Part shown: positions 33,760 through 44,489 of the stretch, one piece after another
How positions within the stretch are numbered: the stretch's first letter is position 1
How the letters are laid out: each line of letters opens with the position of its first letter
DNA from: Cristatella mucedo
Taxonomy: Eukaryota; Bryozoa; Phylactolaemata; Cristatellidae
NCBI GenBank assembly: GCA_009760855.2
Contig: WPIO01000032.1
Span: 3,727,001 to 3,791,000, forward strand
Reading direction: 5' to 3'
Length of the DNA stretch: 64,000 nucleotides
The notes under the pieces: model-generated
Database searches by the model: none
Told to the model about the DNA's origin: nothing
What the model saw: only the letters and a program-made list of their open reading frames with translations
Position numbers and translations under genes: made by a program

Positions 33760-34073
33760 CTGTTAATGATTTGACCAATTTGTTATGGTGTTCGCCTCTA
33801 CCGAGGTTTGGCCGAGGTCGTGGGCTCGAGCCCCGTGGCATGGTAAGCCGTGGTGGCACATTAGGTGAGACGGTTGCTTTTCGCGACCTCCGTCCCGAGG
33901 TCACGGGTTCGAATCCTGTGGTGGGCGATCCTTTATCACCGCTGCAAGCGGTGGCGATAGCTGTAAAGGCTCTTCAGTCGCTATACAAAAAAGTCTGTTA
34001 CATCAGCTAGTATTTCTTATGTGAAGCGCCTGAATAGAGATTAAGTTATCTTAGGGCGCTAAGCAAATGAATT
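33760..34073 (+). mobile_element. SINE-A split by a SINE-B insertion
   Basis: The left part (33760-33842) gives the diverged tRNA-like head and B box GGGCTCGAGCCCCGTGGCAT. The right part (34020-34073) resumes with GTGAAGCGCCTGAATAGAGA and the hairpin, with arms AGCGCC (34025-34030) and GGCGCT (34055-34060). In other SINE-A copies GTGGCAT and GTGAAG are separated by only two bases, so the 177 bp between are an insertion. Confidence 0.87.
33843..34019 (+). mobile_element. SINE-B, full length, inserted in SINE-A
   Basis: Begins GTAAGCCGTGGTGGCACATT (A box), has B box CACGGGTTCGAATCCTGTGG, then GGGCGATCCTTTATCACCGC and TGCAAGCGGTGGCGATAGC, and ends CAGCTAGTATTTCTT. Orientation matches its host SINE-A. 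It must be younger than that SINE-A copy. Confidence 0.9.
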
Positions 34074-34493
34074 ATATTTTACTATTTTTATATTTTTTAA
34101 TGACGCATTTTCTCAAGACGTTGCCGTGCTGCTGAAGAGCATGGAGGAAGCAGCCGCGACTATACGGCGATCTAAAGCGTTCTAAAGGCGGTGGGCGTGC
34201 GAGCTGTCTAAAGGCGGTCCCGTAAGCCGTGCGTGCGTTTCCGTTGAGCAGCGCTTGCTTCCCGTCCTGCAGCCCCCCCGGCCCTACCTGGTCGTGTGTC
34301 GAGAGCTCGAGAACGCGACGCGGTACACGTTCGGTGAGACGCTTCCCCCTTGCGGTTGCCATCGCGCGTCACGTACCGTCCATCAAAGATCGAGCTGAGC
34401 GCAGGTAGCATTGATAACCTAAGCGGCATTCTAGGGTCGCTGCCAGACTGGAGGCTTAGGAAGGAGCCGGCCGCTAAGCTGCGGCTTAACAAA
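34074..34493. other. upstream region of NTR-like copy 1
   Basis: GC-rich DNA with no recognised element. Homology with the upstream region of copy 3 begins only near 34494. Confidence 0.4.
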
Positions 34494-34550
34494 TGAGTAA
34501 TCCCTGAAGGCCACGACGCACCCGTCAGATCTGGACCCGAGCGGAGAGGA

Positions 34551-34557
34551 TATAAGG
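34551..34557 (+). promoter_or_regulatory. TATA box of NTR-like copy 1
   Basis: TATAAGG lies about 120 bp before the ATG. The block from the TATA box through GAGTCTCAG (likely start-site region, 25-30 bp downstream) aligns with the same block of copy 3, so the promoter was duplicated with the gene. Confidence 0.72.
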
Positions 34558-34625
34558 CGCCTCCGCAGCCAGAGTCTCAGCAACGACGCGACTCGCTGGT
34601 TCGACTCGCAACTACAGTTACCTAA

Positions 34626-34653
34626 GAGCAGCAGCAGCAGCAGCAGCAGCAGC
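34626..34653 (+). repeat. (CAG)n in the 5' leader of NTR-like copy 1
   Basis: About nine AGC/CAG units between the predicted start site and the ATG. The matching leader of copy 3 (45367-45391) has a similar, slightly shorter run. Confidence 0.85.
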
Positions 34654-34670
34654 GCAGACCGTTCGAGGAA

Positions 34671-35334
34671 ATGCAAGGTAGGCGCCAGCCTTGAGCTAAA
34701 AGAGGGGGCGGAGCTTCGCAGTTGGCGTGTGGGCAACGCTCTGTTCGGCTGCTTGGCTGGATTGAGTCGCCGCTATGCAGGAATCGCTGTCCTAACACTC
34801 GAGGTCTTCTCTCGCATTTTAGGCGCTTCGATGATTACCGCCGCCGTGTGCATCGTCGTCACGACGCTGACCGAAGCCGACGCCTGCTCACCAGGCGCCG
34901 GCAGCAACTACCTCGACATGACGGCGCTCGTCACGATGGCTGACTTGGTCGTCGGCGGCCGCTACCTGTCGGAGGCGGTGGTCAGCGAGCGCAAGTATCG
35001 GTCGGGCGTCCTCATCCAGAAGGTCGTCGACAGCACGTTCAAGATAGGGTCGCTGTATCGCCGGTCGGCTACCATGGCGGGCGTGTGCGTGCCGGAAACG
35101 ATCACCGTACGCCGGGTGGTGCTGGTGGACGCGTGCTTCGACTTCCGCTCCTACTGGCGTGTCGGCCGCGACTACGTGGCGACGCTCAAGTACCAGAGCG
35201 GCACGTACACGCTGCTCGACCAGTCGCAGCTGTGCATGTGGAGCCTGACGAGCGGCGTCGACGCCGACGTCCGTCACTCACCCTGTGCGGCCGGCCAGCT
35301 GTGCAACGCGTCGCCGGCCGGCGACCGGTGCTGA
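34671..35334 (+). CDS. secreted NTR/TIMP-like cysteine-rich protein, copy 1
   Basis: Two exons: 34671-34677 (ATGCAAG) and 34823-35334, separated by a 145-bp GT-AG intron (34678-34822; acceptor TCGCATTTTAG, branch-like CCTAAC). The product has 172 residues. Its N-terminus MQGASMITAAVCIVVTTL is a signal peptide, with an Ala-Asp-Ala cleavage motif just before Cys24, so the mature chain would start with cysteine as in TIMPs. Seven cysteines remain. Hydrophobic strands (ADLVVGGRYLS, GVLIQKVV, VRRVVLVDAC, RDYVATLKY...YTLL...QLCMW) are arranged like an NTR/OB-fold. The family call is inference from pattern; the usual TIMP CxCxP start is absent. Translation could instead start at Met6 (34831) in an unspliced form. 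The role is unknown: extracellular, perhaps a protease inhibitor or binding module. The gene is TATA-driven. Confidence 0.72.
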
Positions 35335-35524
35335 GCCTCGCCTCCGCCGACGTCGTGCTCCAGGAGGCTACGAGGCGGCGCGCGGCAGACACTGTAACGC
35401 GACAAAGGCGTTAGGCAATCGGGACACTAACCTTTAGTCTAGGGGCCTAGCAGCTACAGCTGCCCACGCTCATCCCGACCGGCTGTCTCTCTCTCGACGG
35501 CAGCTCTAACCCTCGAGCACTTGT

Positions 35525-35561
35525 TTCCGCTTTCGCGGCGCTGGCGCCGGCGGAAGCGGAA
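35525..35561 (+). promoter_or_regulatory. 3' UTR hairpin, copy 1
   Basis: Arms TTCCGCTTTCGCGGCGC and GCGCCGGCGGAAGCGGAA pair over 17 bp with one bulged G and a two-base loop (35542-35543). It lies about 190 nt after the stop and before the poly(A) signal. The equivalent hairpin occurs in copy 3. The role is unknown; mRNA stability, localisation or protein binding are possible. Confidence 0.7.
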
Positions 35562-35650
35562 GCTCGAAGGCAGCGAGCGTGGACACTTTCCTTGACGGAA
35601 GCGTGGTGCCTCAGTCTGACCACGAGTGTGCACGCAAGTGTACGTTAAAT

Positions 35651-35656
35651 AATAAA
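35651..35656 (+). terminator. poly(A) signal AATAAA of NTR-like copy 1
   Basis: AATAAA about 315 nt after the stop codon, followed 35-50 nt later by the GT-rich GTTGGTCTGTTTT, a normal cleavage-site context. Homology to copy 3 continues to about 35740. Confidence 0.75.
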
Positions 35657-35740
35657 ACGGGAGAGCAGCACGATGTTCTCAAGTAAGCTCACATGTTGGT
35701 CTGTTTTCAACATCCGCAGGCAGTGTATCTGAAAAAGAAC

Positions 35741-36119
35741 TTGGATAACAGCTCGCAGAATTCACAGAGCCGTGATTTTAAATCTTGAATCAGGGGATAA
35801 ATACCTGCATATGCAGGGAGCATGGTGACTTAGTGACAGGTGTTTCAAGCAGTAAGCATTTATATGTTCACAGGCACGCATTTCTTAGGCACTGTGGTCA
35901 AAAAAACAAACAGATACGCTCAAAACAGGTCTTAGTTGTATTTGTTTTCGTTTCAATTTTCGCAAGAGCTTCGATTTTTGGTAGGAAATTCCGGCACAAG
36001 AATTATGCAGTATACAAGAAACCCTATAGCACTTGGCGGCGGAAGTGAGCTCTCGAACCATGCGCTTCTTGACTTCAAGTCGACCCACCATTTCTTGCAG
36101 TAAATTGAAGTCTTTTAGT
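35741..36119. other. intergenic, AT-rich
   Basis: Nothing recognised. Short frames on both strands only. Confidence 0.45.
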
Positions 36120-36554
36120 GATTGGACCGTTAGTTAGTACTCACTGAAAGTCTGGAACAAGTTCTGTCGTCTATAACTACCTGCTCAGACTTTGCATTAT
36201 TACAGCATATCCGCTAAAGACGTATCTTGTTCGCTCATCCGTCTGTGTGCCCTAATGAACTTTCTTTTTTGCTCTGGTGTGATTTTCATACTTACTTGTG
36301 CCTGACTCAGAGCAGTTTACTAAGCAGGGGTCATACTAACCAGCAGCCGTTGGTGTCTTCATGTGTGCTTATGCGTGCTGGTGTAAGCCGGATGGTTGTA
36401 TTGTTATTCATGCCTAAGACTTATAGTAAGCATGTCATGAACCTTCGGTTAAGGGTTCTCTTGCAACAAGTAGTAAACCGCCTAGATAAGATTTATCTCT
36501 CTTGGAATGCTTTACAAACGAACTGCTATTATTATTATTGTTATTATTATTATC
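36120..36554 (+). mobile_element. L2 3' end, degenerate
   Basis: A decayed C-terminal block (ending near PLKTYLVRSS) is followed by 3' UTR-like sequence and a degenerate hairpin (ACCGCCTAGATAAGATTTAT, CTCTCTTGGAATGCTTTAC), then ATTATTATTATTGTTATT. Older than the 37.3-38.1 kb copy. Confidence 0.6.
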
Positions 36555-37306
36555 CTTATGTAATACGGTTTTAATGTGGGTATAAAGTGTTACCTTGTTA
36601 TCTTTCAATTTCTTGCATCTCAGAAGTCTAGAAAGTGATTCTTTTTTCACTACATACTCTGCTATTGTGACCGGGACAGTAGTTAACTTGGAATTATTGA
36701 AGCCTCATCCGATGAGAAAACTGACCAATGTGCGCCTCGGGATTCACACGCACAAAAAACTGCAAATTAATCAAGGTTAACATATTTGTTTGAAAGTTAT
36801 TTAAAGTAGTTGCCGCTTTCACTCTTCAGCAGCATCTGTGACATTGCAATCTGGACATGCAGTATCTTCCTGAAGATTCCTCTTCGGAAGGGTGCGGATG
36901 GGAAGCTCAGGGCGCGGTATGAAGCTACGGTACGTACCACGTGGTACAAAGCTGTGGTACGAAGACGATGGATGAAGGAATGAGTGGACACACGTTATTG
37001 GAGCTGCGCTCTCACCAGCTTAACATTTGCAATCGTCCACAGTGCAGACGCAGCAGTTGCTTGAGTATCCAGTCAATGCCGGTAAAATTCTTCGGACACT
37101 AAATTTCAGTACTCTCTTTTCTCTCCAGTACTAGCCTGTGAACTCACCAGAGTCATTTAAATTAAAAGGCAATAATTTACACGTTACCTAAAATTTGCAA
37201 GAAATTCCTCTTCCGAGTGGCAATAGCTCTCTTCTGTAGCGTTCGCATGAAAAATTAGGTGCCCAGACGGAGACGTAGCTAGGATTTTCATCTAGGTACA
37301 AGACCT
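36555..37306. other. intergenic, no gene
   Basis: Contains the 14-bp perfect palindrome GTACCACGTGGTAC at 36934-36947 with an E-box core, within a patch of short GTAC repeats. Nothing else recognised. Confidence 0.45.
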
Positions 37307-38150
37307 GTAAGAGTTGTATGTAGTGTAGACCTTTCGTTAGACGACCACTTCGTCTCCACAGTCAAGTCTGCCCACTTTCAGCTACATGGCATTGCTAAAA
37401 TTCGGGCTTGTTTAGATAAGGGTACCACATCAAAGTTGGTCCATGCATTTGTGACATCCCGTCTTGACTTCTGTAGCTCGCTGCTTGCTGGTCTACCGGC
37501 ATGTGCGATCAGGCGCTTACAGCTGGTTCAAAACTCTGCAGCTAGGCTTGTCTGTCGTGAGCGTCGCAGTTGCTACGTCGCACCACTTCTCGCCGACCTG
37601 CACTGGCCACCTGCCAAGCAACAGATCGGCTTCAAGGTTTTGTCGCTCATTTTCAGGTCTCTTCATTCTTTGGCTCCAGCCTATCTCTCAGATCTACTGC
37701 CCCACCAGGCTAAGCATCGTACCGCCCGCTTTTCAGAACCTAGCTGTTTACCTATACCTCGTACATGCCTCAAATCTTTTGGAGACCGTGCCTTTAGTTC
37801 GTATGCTCCCAACCCCTGGAACTCACTCCCAAATTGCGTAACGGCATTCCCTAACTTGACCACAATTAAAAAGAAATTAAAAACGCACCTACTCATGACA
37901 GCATCTAGTGGGTCCCTGTGATTCGTCCTTTATGTGGTTATTCGTGCTGACACTGTGCGTGCTGCTACTAACCATACTTGCAGGCTGACACTACGCACGT
38001 CACCCCTAACCATGTTATTTTTGTTGTTTATTGAGCATGCTACCATTAACCATTCAATCATGCTTCATTTGCAGTCTACATAAAGCGGTTAGAAAGATAT
38101 TGATTTCTCTGAGGGTGCTTTATCAAGCGTGTTATTATTACTATTATTAG
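37307..38150 (+). mobile_element. L2 LINE 3' half with longest open frame
   Basis: About 200 codons remain open from 37316 to TGA at 37919-37921. Blocks: CSVDLSLDDHFVSTVKSAHF, GIAKIRACLDKGTTSKLVHA, SRLDFCSSLLAGLPACAIRR, QNSAARLVCRERRSCYVAP, SLAPAYLSDLLPHQAKHRTA, SFGDRAFSSYAPNPWNSL and TTIKKKLKTHLLMTASSG. This is the post-catalytic and C-terminal part of ORF2. The 3' UTR (about 230 bp) ends in the terminal hairpin and ATT repeat at 38150. It is 5'-truncated within ORF2, so it cannot move on its own, but it is the youngest-looking L2 copy here. Confidence 0.92.
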
Positions 38151-39779
38151 CAAAAGACAAGGTTTTTTCGTTCATCGGCAAGGGCCGCAAGTAATGAAAA
38201 ATTGTAGCGAGCAGTTTTAGTATTTATTTGATACTAACTTGCCAGCAGGTCATCGAGTGGAAGTAAGACACAATTTCGTCTTTAGTGACTGTCAGGGGAG
38301 ACATGTAGGAATAGGGGTTGGCCCAAATCACTGCCCCTGCAATGGGGGGGGGGAGCAAATGCCCCCTGCCCACTGCCTCCGATACTTCTCCCAGGGTTTG
38401 TCTTGATCTTCGACAGGTGAGCCGAAGTATGCTTTATAGGTTTCGCATATCTTATAGCCCTTCCCTTAATAGGTCCACACACGTGACAAAAGGCATCTGT
38501 CGAATGCACGCATCGTCTTAATCCCTTGTAAGTCAAATATGGCTCATTGCTATTCTCTTACTCCGATACAAAATAAACTAAAATGCTAGCTTGAGGGACC
38601 TTTATTGTTACGTCTCTACGGATACCAATAATTAAGCTCTGCGTAACCAACACTGATACAGGTAGCGGCACAATGCCTGCTGCGTGTGGGAACCTGCCGT
38701 CCACAGCGCACTTAATAGCAAAACGGGAGAATTTAAAAATATGCTTTTCCAGGCCACGGTAGCAAAGTTTTGAGGAGCAATAGCCATTTCTACGTGTTTT
38801 AGGCATGCGGGATTAGGAAACACATGGAAAAAACCAAAACAAACCAAGGAAAAACTGATTTAAATCTGTTACCTTGTGATATTATTGTTGCTATGATTCG
38901 CTTTGACGCGCCCACAAGCAACCAAACACTTCCGATGAGAGCTGGAAACCCTTGATGATTAAGGACGTATGTGTTGCACCAGCGGCAGTTGCTAGGTGCT
39001 AAGGTGATCTGACAGCTGCAGTGCCGCGGTACGGGGCTACTAGGTCATCAGGCCGACACCGGGTAACTCTAAAGGCTTTTCTGGATAGCAATAATCGGCC
39101 GGCTTTTCGGAGCACCTGTCTGTCATCCTGTCCAATCCTGTCTTCTAAGTCCCGCCGATCCTCGATTCACAGTGTCTTGGCTCAGATATTGAAGCCCGAC
39201 CTACTGGCTTATAATCACCTCCGAAATGCCTCCGAAGAAGATTACAGCCGGCTTTGGCTTATAGACAGACGTAGTGTGCCCATCACATTCGGGTCGAGCT
39301 ATCCCAGTAAGAGAGCAGCGTGGCGATCGCTACATCTCTCGACGTGATAGAAAGTAAATATCCAGCCTCCAAGGCCACAAGCACAGACAGCTTACACTCA
39401 CGCTGCAATAACGTGAGTGCAAGCAGATCCCCGCGTATTAAATCGAAAGGGCAACGGTCGACGTGCATTCGGTGCTCTTTTCGTAGACATTTCCGTCATG
39501 TGGATTTTTCCTTCATGCACTGCTCTCGGAGCACCCTCAAGCTGCTTGAACTGGTAAGTAGTTTGGACCGTTACGAGGACTAATCCAAGTTATCTGGCCC
39601 AACAGACCTTTTCAACTCCGGAAGCATTTGCAGCTCTTGGAATCCCCGGCATCCCCTCTTCTCTGCAATTATGGATGGGCCTAACCTAAGTGGTGACAAC
39701 AAGTGGTTCAATCAAGGCATTTGTAGAAGCCACCGAGATAACCATAGTTACGGGTCTGCACAATCCGGCGAGTCGCGTA
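38151..39779. other. intergenic, no supported gene
   Basis: About 1.6 kb of mixed composition with an interrupted G-run at 38345-38353. Frames of 80-110 codons at 39.0-39.6 kb are motif-free. Nothing recognised. Confidence 0.45.
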
Positions 39780-40010
39780 GCACAAGAATCGGGTCCAGCA
39801 GTATTTCGTGACATGAAGACGTTTAAAAATAAGCTAAAAGAGCCAGCCCTGTTTCTCGCCCCATTTTCTCTTTCCGAGTTAATTCTTACGTGCGTACTAC
39901 TTCGTGCGGTCCCTGTGCATGGTATTACCAACCAAATACCTTTTCCCCAGCATATGTTAACCGCTCAGCAAGAGATTTCATTATTGTAGGATTCTAGATT
40001 AGTTTTATAC
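39780..40010 (+). mobile_element. LINE C-terminal end, second subfamily
   Basis: MKTFKNKLKEPALFLAPFSL and the following SELILTCVLLRAVP parallel the relic at 56750-56850 (LMTFKAKLKAHRFLTLLSQ, CELALICLLIRA). Both lack the standard hairpin tail. Called a decayed CR1/L2-group LINE 3' end. Confidence 0.5.
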
Positions 40011-40430
40011 AAATCAGTATTCTTATTATAAGGATCCGAAATTAACTCGCTTTCACTGTATGAAATGTCCTGGCGATATACCTAGGCTTTCGATGGCCAA
40101 TATAACCACATATAAACCACAGTATGGGCTCTCATTTCTATACCAATGGCGAACAGCTGTGCCTATGCTCTGATCCCTCTCAGCTTTCAGTACATCAAAC
40201 TTTCTCAACTCGCTTGCTGCATGCATCGCTGACATTCGCACTTGAATGACAGCAAACTTTCTCAAATTGAATGACGACGAAACCAGCTTACTAGTTATAG
40301 GCAAATCTTACGTGACTCATAAATTGAAAGTTTAATGCTCAAAATTGGTTCTGTCAGCATATATCCCGTAGCATATGCACACAACGTGGATGTCTTTATT
40401 CAAAGTGACCTTTGACGACTACGTCACGAC

Positions 40431-40645
40431 CGGACGACTACGTCACTTTCATAGTCTGCCTACTTTCAGCTGCGTAGCATTGCAGAACGCGGGCCTGCTT
40501 AGACAGGAATGCTATAGTCGAGTTGATCCACGCATTTCTGACATCCGTCTCAGCTTATTTAACTTACTACTCGCAGGTCTAGCGGTCTGTACAATCAGGC
40601 GATTACAGTTGGTGCAAAGCCCTGCAGCTAGGCTCGCCTGTCACG
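40431..40645 (+). mobile_element. L2 ORF2 fragment fused to NTR-like copy 2
   Basis: Decayed L2 coding sequence: SLPTFSCVALQNAGLLRQ, then LLLAGLAVCTIRRLQLVQSP and AARLACHGR, aligned to the SRLDFCSSLLAGLP...NSAARLVCRER block of the 37.4-kb copy. It breaks off exactly where homology to the NTR-like gene begins (about 40646-40651). Confidence 0.7.
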
Positions 40646-40956
40646 GCCGTCAGCAACTACCTCGCCATGATGGCGCTCGTCACGATGGCCGACTTGGTCG
40701 TCGGCGGCCGCTACCTGTCGGAGGCGGTGGTCAGCGAGCGCAAGTATTGGTCGGGCGTCCTCATCCAGAAGGTCGTCGACAGCACGTTCAAGATAGCGTC
40801 GCTGTATCGCCGGTCGGCTACCATGGCGGGCGTGTGCGTGCCGGAAACGATCGCCGTACGCCGGGTGGTGCTGGTGGACGCGTGCTTCGACTGGCGTGTC
40901 GGCCGTGACTACGTGGCGACGCTTAAGTACCAGAGCGGCACGTACACGCTGCTCGA
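40646..40956 (+). pseudogene. NTR-like gene, truncated copy 2
   Basis: Matches exon 2 of copies 1 and 3 from the SNYLDM codons to TYTLLD. Missing are the promoter, exon 1, intron, signal peptide, first mature cysteine and the last four cysteines. An in-frame 12-bp deletion removes four residues (the FRSY of DFRSYWRVG). It carries private changes (YRSG to YWSG, ITVRR to IAVRR) and mixes variants seen in copy 1 (VDACFD, WRVG) and copy 3 (FKIAS). Beyond 40956 the frame runs into unrelated sequence and stops at 41008. With no start signal or secretion signal it is a pseudogene fragment. Confidence 0.85.
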
Positions 40957-43900
40957 AAAAGTTTTGAGACGCTATGAAAAGGCAACGCTCAATGTCGCAA
41001 GAGAGTGAAGCGAATAGCATAATGACAGAAAACAAAAACAGGCGAATCGCTGTAAGCACAAGCGGTGGCACAAGCACATGACTACCAAACCGACAAAGAT
41101 CGTCGTGTCCACTCGACAGTCTTTTCAATGGCTCTTCGAGCCAGAAAAGACTGTAAAGGCGGCGCAGTGCGACCGCGAATACTTTACTTCGGCGAAACCT
41201 TTACTTTTACTTTTGAAGCGGCGATGACGACAGTCGCATTCGGTAGCCCTTTCGTAGATACGGTTACATGCACGTGAGCGCACGAGCCGCAGCGATGTTC
41301 GTGCGACTGACAAGTTCGTCAAACGCCTGTCGCCCTGCCGCTGCCGAGGCCGCTGGCAGACGAGCGTGGCTCGCGCTGCCAACTGCCCGGACGATTGGCC
41401 GCCGCAGGTGGCAGGTGGTCCAACGAGCTCCTTTGAGCAAGTCTATAGCCTTCACCCTCGAAGAAGCCGCTCGCCCTCGTCCTATTCGCACTCACGGAAT
41501 ATTTGTTTCGCATCCCGGTCGGCCGGCGGCGGCCTGTCACAACAGACGGCCATCGTCTGATGTCCATCAATCCTGCAAAACTGAAGTATTTCCAGTCTAA
41601 CGCGGTCGAGCGGCAGTGAGTATCTCCGGTGCAGGCGTAAGCAACCTTCCCGATGACAAACTGGAGGCACGTAATCTCAAGATAAGCAAACCGTGCCTCG
41701 CTCGTGCGTTCGTTTTCGAAAGCCACATCGAACAAGCAGCCGTTTCGAGTCGGCGAAACAAATACGAGGCGGCAAGAAACACATTGCGGCGGTCGATAGA
41801 CGCAGATCGAGCTCCGCCGAGGAGGCCGACACGAATTGACCGAGAACTGCCAGCTATTCGCAGCTTCGCCGATCCGCTCCACTCCGTTAAGGTCCCGCCG
41901 ATTGGCTACATGCAGCTGATCCGGACTCGGCCCGCATCGTAAACGGCAGGCCGGCCGGCTGCATTGCCCGTCGGCTTACGTAATTGCTCGAAGACCCGGC
42001 GAGCCTACCCGGTTGGGAGGGGACGTGCAATTCCAGACGGAGAGCTGCCACGTAACACCGCTACCTAGTTACGTCTCGCGATACGCTACGTGACGATTAT
42101 CCTCCTCACGTGGCGGGACGCACGTGATGCTAGATTATGCGAGTGCGTGAGAGCAGCGGAAGCCCGATTCATTGAGCCGAAAATGAGCTGACGTGCAGCC
42201 GACGGCGCTCTGCATCGCCAGCAGAGTTTCGCTGCGGACTCTTCTGTCAAGCGAACCCCTTCGAGCAACCACGAGCTGCTTGCACCAGTGAGTAGTGAGG
42301 GCCCTTGGCGCCAGGATGGAGCCAAGTTAGCTGGCCTCTGACCTCGGGCCTCTGCAGCGTCATTGAGAGAAGGGTCCATGGCCTGACAGCCCCATTCCTT
42401 CGAGTGCGGGCTCGAGTGCTCCAGCGCCTAGCTGCACGTGATTCGTGAGGCGAAAAGATAAGGTACCATGGTGTTGCCTTACTTGACGTCCTTGCGAAGC
42501 TAAAAACCTATCCGTCCTTCGAAGCAGCGGCTCCGTCTGTTAGAATTGCTCTCCATGCGCCAATTTGTGCCGACACTGCGCACGTTAGCCCCCACAAATT
42601 GACCAATTGGCAAACTTCCGGACCAGCGAACGTAAAGTGCCGAGATAAATATTTCTGTTAGGATGAAATAAAAAAATTTCGCATTTTTTCACACTGCAAG
42701 GCCCAAATGCACTCACATTCTCTGAATGGCACCTCCTTGCCATAAAGCCCAGCTCGTGACTTTGAAGCATTTGCCACCCACAGGCGTACGTCCGAACTAA
42801 CTGGACCCACCAAGTGCTGCATCTCGATCGCGCCCGAGCTTCGGTGTGCATAGATCGATCCTGCTAACCAAATACATTGGCAGGGCAGGAAACTGGTTCT
42901 ATTACAAACGTATGCACAGATTCCTTATACTGCCTTTCGCGGAAGTAACACGGCGTAAGTAATGTGAACAAGACAGTAAAACGCACGATCGATATTGGTC
43001 GAACCAGCACTCCGAAAGGCGCGCGAAGCTGGCAAGTCGTAGAAGCAGTTTCCACTGCTCGCGAGCGCGAGCGTGTGCGATCGATAGCATAATGAGGTGG
43101 AAATCCTCTAAATTACCCCGAGCTGAGAAAATCGCCGACCCGGTCCCAACACAAAAAGCTCCGAAATGACCAACCGGCCCTTAACTCGCCAGAGTCGGAA
43201 ACAATCACGCTTTTTCTTATAGCGATGAGCAATTCGGAGCTTACTGAGATTGGGAGACTGGCGCTTACTCATATTAGTAAACATCGACGGCAAAGATGTT
43301 TTCATTTTCAGAAGCGAAACCTGGGCTGCATTTAAAGTGGCCGCTAGCTGGCCCGCTTTAACTACCTGCTCATCTACGATTTAAGCCCGGTCGAGGTCTG
43401 CCTCCTCGAGCGAACCCGCTTCCGTCTCGGCCGAAACTCGTCTCGGTCGTGGCAAAGACAGCGACGCAGCCGACGCAGCTTTCGCGAGTGTCGAATGCCT
43501 GTCGAATCTCGCGAATTGCGCGAATGCCTGTCAAATTGTTGAATTTCGCGAGTGTCAAATGCTCTTCTCTGCCGGCTTTCTCCTTCGCTCTCTTTTTCGT
43601 TGGCGGCAGCGGCCACCCGTCCCGCCGTCCCGGCCACCCTCTCGCCGTCGAGTTCTCGAAGGAGCAAGGAATCGCCTCCCCGCCGGCGGCTGTGGAAGCA
43701 GCAAAGTCGCGCCTAGAGCGCGCTGGTCTCCCTCAATCCAAATGTCCCCTGATGCACCTCCCGTCAGCTTCGTAACTATCGCGAGAGTCCTCGTGACGGC
43801 GAAAGCACGCCCCCACCACGAAATCGCACCGCCACACCCGGGATAAGTCGGCGGTTGGGGCGGAGCGAGTTTGTCGCTGCGACACCGCAGTCTGCGGTTG

Positions 43901-44277
43901 GCCGCCCTTCGCCCTGCGGCCTGCAAGAGGTCCGGTCGTGGTCGTTTACTTCAACCGCTCGGCAGTCAACGGGTACCGGCCGGCGAATGACGGAATTTAA
44001 GGAACGCAGCCGCCCGCGGCTTCGGTGCCGGAATTCCGGTTAGCTCGGCAGCTCTCCCGCAGTGCGTTTTGACCGCCGGTCGGGATAAGCCGAGGATTTC
44101 GTCGACGAGCATGGGGCGCCGCTGTACTGCCGGCTGTACGCCGAGTGGGCGACGACGGGTGCTCGCGAACACGACAATATGCGCTCCTGGGTGCTCGCCC
44201 ACTCGGAGCGGGAGATCGGGCTGCCCGTCCCGATCGACCGCTGGCAGTCTGAAGTTGCCTTTGGGAAAGAGCGTGCT
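40957..44277. other. GC-rich region without a supported gene
   Basis: 3.3 kb, CpG-rich especially at 41.27-42.45 and 43.37-44.27 kb. The longest frame is 187 codons on the minus strand (41319-41882), but the + strand is open over the same bases and no motif is recognised. 42.45-43.35 kb is less GC-rich and blank. Confidence 0.4.
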
Positions 44278-44326
44278 TGAGAGAGGATGGTTCGCGGGAG
44301 AGAGAGCGAGCGAGAGAGAGAGAGAG

Positions 44327-44367
<41 letters not shown>

Positions 44368-44414
44368 CAGAGACAGAGAGAGACAGAGAGAGACAGAGAG
44401 AGACAGAGAGAGAC

Positions 44415-44489
<75 letters not shown>

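Noticed and set aside
33841-33920. Possible tRNA gene with perfect B box
   Set aside because: No acceptor-stem pairing, and the same head recurs with a shared non-tRNA body at several loci, so it is a SINE promoter.
34888-35277. 129-codon minus-strand frame across NTR-like copy 1 (and its twin at 45658-46047)
   Set aside because: Antisense shadow of a GC-rich coding exon. Only the + frame has promoter, splice sites, signal peptide and poly(A) signal.
41319-41882. 187-codon minus-strand frame
   Set aside because: Lies in CpG-rich DNA where the + strand is also open; no motif, no splice or promoter support.
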